A stretch of DNA of 37,336 bases from a virus: the IMG/VR virus record IMGVR_UViG_3300010970_000067, positions 1 to 37,336 of that record, one strand, 5' to 3'. Under the pieces are notes generated by a model, which saw nothing but the letters and a program-made list of their open reading frames with translations, was not told the origin of the DNA and made no database searches. A program made the position numbers and the translations under genes. Numbering within the stretch: position 1 is the first letter of the stretch; each line of letters opens with the position of its first letter. Below, piece after piece: positions 31,099 to 37,336 of this stretch.

Positions 31099-31494
31099 AT
31101 GACAGTTCTTCTTGGTCGCGCCTATATGGGCTATCCCGCTGGTGTTGTCGCCGAGTTCGCTAGCAGTGTCGAAGCTGCTCTCGTCGCTCAAGGCTACGCC
31201 ACTGTTTCATCCGCTGTTCCGACTGCTGGCAACACCACAACGCTCGCCCTCCAGGGTTCGGCTGCTGTGGCTGCTGCTGCCAGTTCGGTCACAATCAGCC
31301 ACTCGCAAGTTGATGCCAGCACCAAAATCTGGGCCTGCATCGGTCAAGCTGCTGCTGACGGTACCGCGCTGTATGTTGCTCGTGTGGTGCCTGCTGCTGG
31401 CTCCTTCACGATCCACATGAACGCTGCTGCTACGGCTGCCACCGTGGTTGATTGGGCAGTTCTTGACCCGCTGGGTATGACCCCTTCCAACTAA
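31099..31494 (+). CDS. Putative head decoration protein
   Basis: 131 residues from ATG 31099, with TAAGGAA upstream; the frame extends further left but overlaps the coat gene. The first 50 residues are hydrophobic-mixed, and from about 52 there is an Ala/Ser/Thr-rich beta domain (SSVTISHSQVDASTK, VVPAAGSFTIHMNAAATAA). The same kind of segment (VVAAAGSFTVTVNVAAGATW) is at the C-terminus of the protein at 31955. A surface decoration or accessory head protein is inferred from its position after coat. Confidence 0.6.
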   Translation: MTVLLGRAYMGYPAGVVAEFASSVEAALVAQGYATVSSAVPTAGNTTTLALQGSAAVAAAASSVTISHSQVDASTKIWACIGQAAADGTALYVARVVPAAGSFTIHMNAAATAATVVDWAVLDPLGMTPSN

Positions 31495-31510
31495 CTCTGG
31501 AAAGGCTCAA

Positions 31511-31556
31511 GTGGTGGTACTCCAGGGCAGCTTTTAAGCCCTTGGAGTACCACCAC
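31511..31556 (+). repeat. GAGTACTC/TACTCC hairpin, copy 2
   Basis: An 18-bp stem with one bulged base: gtggtggtactccagggc (31511-31528) pairs with gcccttggagtaccaccac (31538-31556). The loop is agcttttaa. A gagtactc follows at 31567. It is the counterpart of 24170-24213 with compensating stem changes, and may function as a terminator or RNA processing site behind the coat operon. Confidence 0.7.
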
Positions 31557-31607
31557 CGCCAGACCTGAGTACTCACCAACATTTCATCAACATACGGAGA
31601 TACGAAT

Positions 31608-31808
31608 ATGTACCCCAAATGGATCACACGCGCACCCGGTATCGGCCCTGTCCTCGTCTTGAGCGAGAAGGAAGAGAAGCAGCTTCTGGAAGACTGGGAA
31701 GTCGAGCAGCTCGAGCTGGCTGAAAAGGCTGCTGCCGAAGCGAAAGCTGTCGCGCAGACTGCTGAAGAAGATGCCAAGGTCGTGCTCAAGGCCAAGAACG
31801 GCAAGTAA
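31608..31808 (+). CDS. Small charged hypothetical protein
   Basis: 66 residues. A short N-terminal part (MYPKWITRAPGIGPVLVLSE) is followed by a long charged helix (EKEEKQLLEDWEVEQLELAE, then AKAVAQTAEEDAKVVLKAK), likely a coiled coil. GGAGAT precedes ATG. It lies between two structured elements. The family is unknown; a minor head component or assembly factor is possible. Confidence 0.6.
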   Translation: MYPKWITRAPGIGPVLVLSEKEEKQLLEDWEVEQLELAEKAAAEAKAVAQTAEEDAKVVLKAKNGK

Positions 31809-31954
31809 CCCCGATACCATCGGTATCCAAATGGCTGGTTTTGGGGCTGCAATGGCCCCAAACCTATGCCAGCCCCTAGGCAGGGGGCTTAAAACCGACC
31901 TTACGATGGTTTTTGCCCTTCGCCCCGACGTTTTAACCACACAGGAGGCACCCC
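31809..31954. terminator. Composite module, copy B
   Basis: The same order of elements as at 7266: the palindrome gataccatcggtatc (31813-31827), a strong hairpin ggttttggggc...gccccaaacc, cctaggcaggggg, and then aaaacc-gaccttacgat-ggtttt. The last stem differs from copy A by a compensatory change (aaaaac/gttttt versus aaaacc/ggtttt). It probably ends the coat transcript, or is a signal needed twice on the rightward strand. An AGGAGG-type site for the next gene lies at the end. Confidence 0.7.
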
Positions 31955-32569
31955 ATGCCCTTTCTCCAACAGTCCCAGACCGCAGATGTGGTCATCCCAG
32001 CAGGCCAGAGCATCCGTGTAGGTGCCCTACGTGGTGCCAAGGCACAAATCCTCATCCCTTCCGGACTACCCGGCGGACCAACCGGTTTGATCGCTGATGG
32101 TCAGTCGGTGTTCGGCCCCTACCCAGCAGGCGCAACGGTGCAGGTGTTGTCGCAGGTCGGTGAAACCGAGTACGTTGTGGGTGCTTCCCCCGTGCTTACC
32201 GACCAACAGTACAACCCGGCTTCAGTAGCGGTCACTGGTGGCTCAATCAACAACGCGACCGTCGGTGCTACGACACGAAACACTGGTGCGTTCACCACAC
32301 TGGCTGTCACAGGCACTGACTCATCGGGTACTCCGGGCAACGTAACGAACAACTCTGGCTCTGGTCGTGCTGCTATCGCTGCTGCTGCAACCACGATCGT
32401 TGTGACGAGCTCTGCTGTTGCTGCTGCCGACCACGTATTCATCCAGCCCCGTGTTATTGGTACCCCTACCTTGTGGTCTGTTGTCGCTGCTGCTGGCTCG
32501 TTCACCGTGACGGTGAACGTGGCTGCTGGTGCTACATGGCCTTTCGACTTCGTGGTCATCAAGAACTAA
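31955..32569 (+). CDS. Head fibre/decoration-like protein
   Basis: 204 residues. The first 80 residues are beta-rich and Gly-rich (VVIPAGQSIRVGALRGAKAQ). VTGGSINNATVGATTRNTGA at about 91-110 is the short repeat often found in phage fibres and tail proteins (xGGTIxNTxIGxxTPxxGxF). The C-terminal part (about 130-204) shares a beta domain with the protein at 31099. AGGAGG precedes the start. It probably sits on the outside of the head or at the tail vertex. Confidence 0.6.
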   Translation: MPFLQQSQTADVVIPAGQSIRVGALRGAKAQILIPSGLPGGPTGLIADGQSVFGPYPAGATVQVLSQVGETEYVVGASPVLTDQQYNPASVAVTGGSINNATVGATTRNTGAFTTLAVTGTDSSGTPGNVTNNSGSGRAAIAAAATTIVVTSSAVAAADHVFIQPRVIGTPTLWSVVAAAGSFTVTVNVAAGATWPFDFVVIKN

Positions 32570-32578
32570 GGAGCGCTC

Positions 32579-33283
32579 ATGCCCAGCGGTATCATCGTCT
32601 CTGACCTCATACGGTCCTCTATGCGTCTTATCGGCGCTATCGCCACTGGCGAGACTCCAACGGCTGAGGAAACTGCCGATGGTCTGCTGGTGCTCAACGA
32701 CATGCTGGAGAACTGGTCTACGGAAACCCTGTCGGTCTGGGGTTCCAGCAACCAGACGTTCAACACCGTTGCCAATCAGTCGGTGTACACCATCGGTCCG
32801 ACAGGCAATTGGGTAACTACCCGACCTCAGGACATCGATGACGCCTACTGCAACTTCTCTGGCGTGGATTTCCCTATCAAGTGCATCAGCCAGGAGCAGT
32901 ACAACGAAATCAACCTGAAAACGATGAAGCAGCCAATCGTAGAACGCCTGCTCTATGTGAACGAGTTCCCTCTGGGTATCATCACGTTGTGGCCTGTCCC
33001 AACTGCTGCCATGCCCCTGACCCTCACGATGAACCGTATCTTGAGCTTCCCCGTGGCTGCTACCGACGTGTTGACAGGCCCTCCGGGTTTCCTGAAGGCT
33101 ATACGGTACTGCCTCGCGGTAGAGTTCGCCCCTGAGTTCGGCGTGGAAGCCAGCGCAACGGTTATCCAGGTGGCTGCTGATGCCAAGGGTGATTACAAGC
33201 GTGCGAACTTGCCTCTGATGGTGGCAGGCTACGACGACGCGCTGACCGTGCCTCAAGTGGCGCTCTACCAACGGGGGTACTGA
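32579..33283 (+). CDS. Tail accessory factor, P22 gp4-like
   Basis: 234 residues. ADGLLVLNDMLENWSTETLS, GPTGNWVTTRPQDIDDAYCN and ATDVLTGPPGFLKAIRYCLA match the P22_Tail-4 family (P22 gp4, 166 residues, with longer homologues). gp4 binds the portal ring and builds the adapter to gp10. It lies directly before the gp10-like gene, as in P22. AAGGAG precedes ATG 32579. Confidence 0.85.
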   Translation: MPSGIIVSDLIRSSMRLIGAIATGETPTAEETADGLLVLNDMLENWSTETLSVWGSSNQTFNTVANQSVYTIGPTGNWVTTRPQDIDDAYCNFSGVDFPIKCISQEQYNEINLKTMKQPIVERLLYVNEFPLGIITLWPVPTAAMPLTLTMNRILSFPVAATDVLTGPPGFLKAIRYCLAVEFAPEFGVEASATVIQVAADAKGDYKRANLPLMVAGYDDALTVPQVALYQRGY

Positions 33284-33284
33284 T

Positions 33285-34712
33285 ATGGCACAGTTCCCCT
33301 TCGTGGGTGGAAGCTACATGGCTCGCAGCACTGCGTTCGACGCAGAGCGTTGCGTGAACCTGTACCCCGAGACAGGTTCTCCAACGAGCAAATCTGTCGT
33401 GATGCTGCTGGGTACTCCAGGCAAGCGCTTGTGGAGTACTCTGGCAGGTGGAAACGTGCGTGGCCTGCTGCGCTTCACTGCTGCTATCGGCATTGCCGTC
33501 GTAGGACCCAACGTGTACAAGGTGAATACCTCCGGCGTTGGCACGCTGTTGGGGGTTATCGAAGACGGTACTACTCCAGTCAGCATGGCGAGCAACGGCA
33601 CGCAGATCATGCTCGTGACAGGCCCTAGCGGGTACGTGCTGAACCCTGTTGCGAACACACTGGTGAAAATCACAGACCCAGCTTTCGCTGGAGCGGATAC
33701 GGTACAGTTCGAAGACGGGTACTTCGTTTTCAACAAGACAGGTACGGGGCAGTTCCAGATAACCCAGCTCTATGGTACGAGCATCGACGCGTTGGATTTT
33801 GCTACTGCTGAAGGAGCACCGGATTTGCTGTTGTCTCTGCTCGTGGATCACCGTGAGATATGGCTGTTCGGCGAAACCAGTACTGAGGTATTCTTCAACA
33901 GTGGCAACGTGGACTTCCCGTTCGAGCGCATCAATGGCGCGTTCATCGAGCAAGGCTGCGCTGCGAAATTCAGCCCTGCCAAGATGGATAACACCGTGTA
34001 CTGGCTCACCTCTGATGAGCGCGGTTACGGCACCGTGCAGCGTGCGCAAGGGTACAGCCCTCAACGTATCAGCACCCACGCGCTTGAGTATGCTATCAGC
34101 CAGATGCCCCGTATCGATGATGCAGTGGCGTACACGTATCAGCAAGAAGGCCATTCGTTTTATGTGCTGACCTTTCCGACTGCTCAGAAGACTTGGGCAT
34201 ACGATGCGGCTGTGAACTTGTGGCACGAACGTGCGTGGCGTGATCCAGCTACGGGCGACCTGAAGCAAGACCGTGCTATCTGCCAGATGGCCTTCGCAGG
34301 CGAAACGATTGTTGGTGATTGGGAGACAGGCAAGCTCTACGTATTGGACCTGGACTACTTCACTGATAACGGTGACCTGATATCTCGTATTCGGTCTTGC
34401 CCCCATATATCCAGCTCCGATTACAAGCAACAGTTCTTCGCTTCGTTGCAAGTGGATATGCAGGCAGGTGTTGGACTGACTACGGGGCAAGGCAGCGACC
34501 CCAAGGCGATGTTGCAGTGGTCTACGGACGGTGGGTATTCCTGGAGCAACGAGCTCTGGGCTTCCATCGGCAAGATAGGAGAACGTCGAGCTCGTGTGAA
34601 ATGGCGCAGACTTGGTCGTAGCCGTGACCGGGTATTCCGAGTCACAATTACAGACCCTGTTCGTGTGGCTATCATTGGGGCCAGCGTGCAACTTTCCGAG
34701 GGAATGTCATGA
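33285..34712 (+). CDS. Packaged DNA stabilisation/tail nozzle protein, P22 gp10-like
   Basis: 475 residues, nearly the length of P22 gp10 (472). The N-terminus, FPFVGGSYMARSTAFDAERC then VNLYPETG, and repeated beta blades (ERGYGTVQRAQGYSPQRIST, HALEYAISQMPRI, QEGHSFYVLTFPTAQKTWAYD) are the hallmark of gp10-type tail tube (nozzle) proteins. A hexamer extends the portal and holds tailspikes. It overlaps the next gene by ATGA. Confidence 0.88.
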   Translation: MAQFPFVGGSYMARSTAFDAERCVNLYPETGSPTSKSVVMLLGTPGKRLWSTLAGGNVRGLLRFTAAIGIAVVGPNVYKVNTSGVGTLLGVIEDGTTPVSMASNGTQIMLVTGPSGYVLNPVANTLVKITDPAFAGADTVQFEDGYFVFNKTGTGQFQITQLYGTSIDALDFATAEGAPDLLLSLLVDHREIWLFGETSTEVFFNSGNVDFPFERINGAFIEQGCAAKFSPAKMDNTVYWLTSDERGYGTVQRAQGYSPQRISTHALEYAISQMPRIDDAVAYTYQQEGHSFYVLTFPTAQKTWAYDAAVNLWHERAWRDPATGDLKQDRAICQMAFAGETIVGDWETGKLYVLDLDYFTDNGDLISRIRSCPHISSSDYKQQFFASLQVDMQAGVGLTTGQGSDPKAMLQWSTDGGYSWSNELWASIGKIGERRARVKWRRLGRSRDRVFRVTITDPVRVAIIGASVQLSEGMS

Positions 34713-35092
34713 CCGAGACACTACGGTTTATCCCCCCACGAGTCGCGTTCGTGGATTTGCGCACTGGCATGGTTACTCGGGAATGGTATCTGTTCTTCCA
34801 AGGCATGTTCGATCGCGTTGGTGGGGCAACAGGGGCTAGCACAACGGATATCGTAGCGAGCCTGTTCGAGGATGCAGGCAGTAGCGAGACAAACGCCATG
34901 CTGTTTGATCTTGAACAGACTGTCGGCCAATACCCCCTTCCTTTTCCACCTGACCAGTTTCAAGATATTGCACCAGCTACCCAGCAACTGACTCAGATAG
35001 ACAATATCACCGCTGAGCTCTCTGCCCTGCAAGACCGGGTAGCCGAACTGGTCAAGGAGCTCGATTCCATCAAACAAGGCACTCTCATTTAG
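34709..35092 (+). CDS. Small tail-associated protein with coiled-coil end
   Basis: 127 residues. FIPPRVAFVDLRTGMVTREW, then YLFFQGMF, is a common opening in podovirus tail proteins of unknown role; the C-terminal part, AELSALQDRVAELVKELDSI, is a short coiled coil. It follows the gp10-like gene, where P22 has the gp26 tail needle, but it is much shorter than a needle, so I do not call it gp26. Confidence 0.6.
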   Translation: MTETLRFIPPRVAFVDLRTGMVTREWYLFFQGMFDRVGGATGASTTDIVASLFEDAGSSETNAMLFDLEQTVGQYPLPFPPDQFQDIAPATQQLTQIDNITAELSALQDRVAELVKELDSIKQGTLI

Positions 35093-35101
35093 GAGCACAT
35101 C

Positions 35102-35440
35102 ATGACCGTTACCGCAAAAGCACTTTTCGAACCTCTGCAAGCCCAGAACGCTGAGACCACTCAGTACACCACACCAGCAGGCACCCGCACCATCATCGAC
35201 AAGTTGACAGGCACCAACACAACGGGTGCAGCAGCCACACTGACTATCAAGCTCGTTGCTTCTGCTGGTGCAGCCAGTGCATCCAACACCATCGTTTCGG
35301 CTAAGACGCTGCAACCCGGTGAGGCGTACACCTTCCCCGAAGTCGTCGGCCATGTGCTGAACCCAGGAGACTTTATCAGTACTCTCGCTGGTACTGCTGC
35401 TGCGATCACAATCCGTGCCAGTGGTCGTGAGGTAAGCTGA
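35102..35440 (+). CDS. Small beta-rich virion protein
   Basis: 112 residues. Thr/Ala-rich with TPAGTRTIIDKLTGTNTTGA, TLTIKLVASAGAASASNTIV and LNPGDFISTLAGTAAAITIR, typical of a beta-sandwich decoration or fibre-tip protein. AGGAG precedes ATG 35102, and its stop overlaps the next start by one base. I cannot assign it to a family by eye. Confidence 0.55.
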   Translation: MTVTAKALFEPLQAQNAETTQYTTPAGTRTIIDKLTGTNTTGAAATLTIKLVASAGAASASNTIVSAKTLQPGEAYTFPEVVGHVLNPGDFISTLAGTAAAITIRASGREVS

Positions 35441-36111
35441 TGCCTCATTACGATGAAGCTCGGGGGTTGTTGAACAACACCATTGCGCAAGATGCGACCT
35501 TGGTCGCTACTGCTACGCATGCGGCTGCATCCAAAGCGACCCCCGTTGACACTGACGAACTACCCCTCGTAGATAGCGCTTCTTCGTTTAGCTTGAAGAA
35601 GCTGACGTGGGCTAACCTGAAAGCCACGCTCGCCGCTTGGCTGAATAGCGCACTGATCCCAATCAGCGTCACAGTCGCTAAATCTGCGAATGGTATCACG
35701 GTATCCCTAACGGTAGCTTCTGCAGCCAAGATGCACCTAGGTAGCGGGACAGACAACAGCCCCGCGATCAAGACTACGGAACTTCTGTTCTCCGCCGATG
35801 ACGCTGCCTGGACAGGTTCGGGGGCTTCTATAGGTGAAGAGAGAACGTGGCTCAGCGTCTCTGACCTAGTTGTACGCACGTCCAATGGTGGTGCTAGAGC
35901 TGAACGTGCAAGGTTCACTGGTGGGGGTATGACCGTACAGGGTCAAGTAACCAGCTCCGGCGGTGCCACGCTGCAAGCAACATCTGCAGCGCTTACTAAT
36001 GGAGCTGGTGCCTCTGTTGGCACCTTGGCAAACGCACCAGCAGCAGGCAATCCGACCAAGTGGGTCGGCATCAACGACAACGGCACAATCAGGTATATCC
36101 CAACATGGTAA
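35440..36111 (+). CDS. Tail fibre/needle-like protein
   Basis: 223 residues. KATPVDTDELPLVDSASSFS then LKKLTWANLKATLAAWL at about 32-68 is a segment I know from phage tail-fibre and receptor proteins, followed by a beta-rich Ser/Thr/Gly region and an end, WVGINDNGTIRYIPTW, also common in fibre proteins. It is likely a minor fibre or needle knob. ATG 35440 overlaps the preceding stop. Confidence 0.65.
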   Translation: MPHYDEARGLLNNTIAQDATLVATATHAAASKATPVDTDELPLVDSASSFSLKKLTWANLKATLAAWLNSALIPISVTVAKSANGITVSLTVASAAKMHLGSGTDNSPAIKTTELLFSADDAAWTGSGASIGEERTWLSVSDLVVRTSNGGARAERARFTGGGMTVQGQVTSSGGATLQATSAALTNGAGASVGTLANAPAAGNPTKWVGINDNGTIRYIPTW

Positions 36112-36986
36112 ACGAACTTACGCTGAACCCAGCAGAGGTCATGCACAACTTGACGGTCAACGGAGTAGGTGCTGCTGAAACAACCATGCTGTCACATGAG
36201 CAGGCGTATTGCCCTGTGAACCACTACTTCGGTCCCGGCATTTATATCCGTGAGGTATCCATGGCTGCTGGCATATTCGCCATCGGGCACAGACAAACCC
36301 AGGAGCACGTGAACATACTGCTCAAAGGCAGTGTGCTCATGATGAACGAAGACGGCACTACACAACGGATGGAAGCCCCACTGATGTTCACAGGTAAACC
36401 CGGTCGCAAGATGGGGTACATCTTGGAAGACGTGGTGTGGCAGAATATCTACGCGACAACTGAACGTGACGTGCAGGTGCTCGAAAGTATGTTCCTGGAC
36501 AAATCCCCAGCATGGGTTGATGCGAACGAACTACGCATGAAGTCGGAACACATACTGCGTGAGGCAGATCGTGTGGACTTCGCAGAGGTACTGTTCCGGT
36601 CAGGGTTCTCTGCAGAAACAGTCCAGCGTCAGTCTGAGAATACCAGCGACCAGCGTCCTATGCCTGCTGGTGCCCAGAAGTTCAAACTAGGCCAGTCCCC
36701 AATACACGGTACAGGGGTGTTCGCTACTGCCAACGTAACTGCCCACGAGGTTATCGGGCCAGCGCGACTCGAAGGGTTGCGCACCCCATTGGGTCGGTAC
36801 ACCAATCACTCAAAAACCCCGAACGCGTACATGCGTCTCCATGGTAGCGGTGACATCAGCCTAGTAGCTCTCCGTGATATATCGGGCTGCAACGGTGGCC
36901 GAGACGGAGATGAGGTGACAATAGACTACAGGCAGGCTCTGCGACTATCCGGAATAACCTGCTCAACTACAGGAGAACTAACATGA
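36105..36986 (+). CDS. Cupin-like plus SET-domain fusion protein
   Basis: 293 residues from ATG 36105, which overlaps the preceding stop by seven bases. Residues 31-140 look like a cupin-type beta barrel (GPGIYIREVSMAAG, QEHVNILLKGSVLMMNEDG, VVWQNIYATT). From about 186 a SET domain is recognisable: SPIHGTGVFATANVTAHEV with Gly202 and Gly204, YTNHSKTPNAYM with Asn234-His235-Ser236, and GDEVTIDY (268-275). These are the cofactor and substrate motifs of lysine methyltransferases. The protein is encoded among virion genes, just before the gp7-like gene (ATGA overlap). Its methylation target, if any, is unknown. Confidence 0.8.
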   Translation: MVNELTLNPAEVMHNLTVNGVGAAETTMLSHEQAYCPVNHYFGPGIYIREVSMAAGIFAIGHRQTQEHVNILLKGSVLMMNEDGTTQRMEAPLMFTGKPGRKMGYILEDVVWQNIYATTERDVQVLESMFLDKSPAWVDANELRMKSEHILREADRVDFAEVLFRSGFSAETVQRQSENTSDQRPMPAGAQKFKLGQSPIHGTGVFATANVTAHEVIGPARLEGLRTPLGRYTNHSKTPNAYMRLHGSGDISLVALRDISGCNGGRDGDEVTIDYRQALRLSGITCSTTGELT

Positions 36987-37336
36987 GTGGAATTGCAACA
37001 GCGATCGTGGGCTCCGCTGTAATAGGTGGGGTAATGAGTAGCAATGCTGCTGGTGACGCAGCCGATGCACAGGTCCAGTCTTCACGAGAAGCCAACGCTA
37101 CTCAACTGGCAATGTTCAACCAGAACCGGGAAGACCAACAGCCGTGGCGTGAAGCTGGTATCACCGCTCTGGGACAACTTGGTGCGGGCACAACCGCCGG
37201 AGGGGACTTCAACCGTGATTTTACTCTGGCCGACTTTACCAAAGACCCAGGATATGACTTCCGCATGAAGGAAGGGCAGCGAGGTTTGGATTCGAGCGCG
37301 GCTGCTCGTGGGGGTGCTCTCAGCGGTGCTGCTATC
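36983..37336 (+). CDS. DNA ejection protein, P22 gp7-like (N-terminal part)
   Basis: 118 residues to the window end, in frame with 155-599 across the 55-bp overlap, giving about 247 residues in total. It starts MSGIATAIVGSAVIGGVMSS, a hydrophobic Gly-rich N-terminus as in gp7-like injection proteins (in P22 a short N-terminal leader is cleaved), followed by a Gln/Asn-rich helix and GLDSSAAARGGALSGAAI. AGGAG precedes ATG 36983, and the gene is coupled to the SET gene by ATGA. Confidence 0.75.
   Translation, partial: MSGIATAIVGSAVIGGVMSSNAAGDAADAQVQSSREANATQLAMFNQNREDQQPWREAGITALGQLGAGTTAGGDFNRDFTLADFTKDPGYDFRMKEGQRGLDSSAAARGGALSGAAI
37282..37336. repeat. 55-bp terminal overlap with 155-209
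   Basis: Identical over 55 bases to 155-209. It closes the genome into a circle of about 37,127 bp. The exact length of 55 is a common assembler k-mer size, so it is likely an assembly overlap rather than a true terminal repeat. P22-like headful phages are circularly permuted, which gives such circular assemblies. Confidence 0.85.

Noticed and set aside
33162-34691. 509-codon minus-strand frame opposite the gp10-like gene
   Set aside because: No domain signal; the plus strand carries a recognisable gp10-type protein.
34709-35092. P22 gp26 tail needle
   Set aside because: Position fits, but the protein is about half the length and lacks a long trimeric coiled coil.

Overview
The window is essentially one complete genome of a lytic, tailed, P22-like short-tailed phage (podovirus morphology). 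The last 55 bases (37282-37336) are identical to bases 155-209, and one gene runs off the right end and resumes at 155. The molecule is therefore circular or circularly permuted, about 37,127 bp. Bases 1-154 are a 28-bp tandem repeat that breaks this gene and looks like an assembly artefact. No integrase, CI-type repressor or phage RNA polymerase is visible, so a virulent lifestyle using host RNA polymerase is inferred. The host is probably a high-GC Gram-negative, perhaps Burkholderiales. That is an impression from protein style, not a demonstrated fact.

Layout. A leftward early/middle block (7377-21368, minus strand) carries nucleotide metabolism, replication, repair and host-takeover genes: a duplicated small-protein cassette, a DUF3310 protein, an HD 5'-nucleotidase, a thymidylate synthase-fold enzyme, a P-loop kinase, two tiny peptides, an aGPT-Pplase/amino-acid:DNA-transferase-like protein, a SNF2-type helicase, a VRR-NUC nuclease, a family A DNA polymerase, a histone H1-like protein, an ssDNA-binding protein (DUF2815), a split DUF2800 nuclease, a Gp49-like protein, a ParB-like protein and a T4 DenV-like pyrimidine-dimer glycosylase. 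From a control region at 21369-21757 a rightward block starts with a primase-helicase and a small gene. It continues into packaging and virion genes: TerS, TerL, GNAT, portal, scaffold, coat, decoration-like proteins, gp4-like and gp10-like tail factors, fibre-like proteins, a cupin+SET fusion, and three ejection proteins in P22 order (gp7, gp20, gp16). The tailspike and lysis cassette follow across the circle (3990-7265). The two blocks converge at a terminator region at 7266-7376.

Most notable points. (1) A compact cassette resembling the thymidine hypermodification pathway (TS-fold enzyme, 5-hmdU-kinase-like P-loop protein, aGPT-Pplase-like protein) together with an HD nucleotidase suggests modified thymine in the phage DNA. 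(2) A cupin-SET fusion lies inside the virion gene cluster. (3) An acidic DD(I/L)L peptide recurs in five otherwise unrelated early proteins. (4) Several families of duplicated, covarying intergenic structures are present: a composite terminator-like module at 7266 and 31809, GAGTACTC hairpins at 24170 and 31511, and a 52-bp leader element at 8126 and 21421. All assignments come from reading the sequence; no database search was run.
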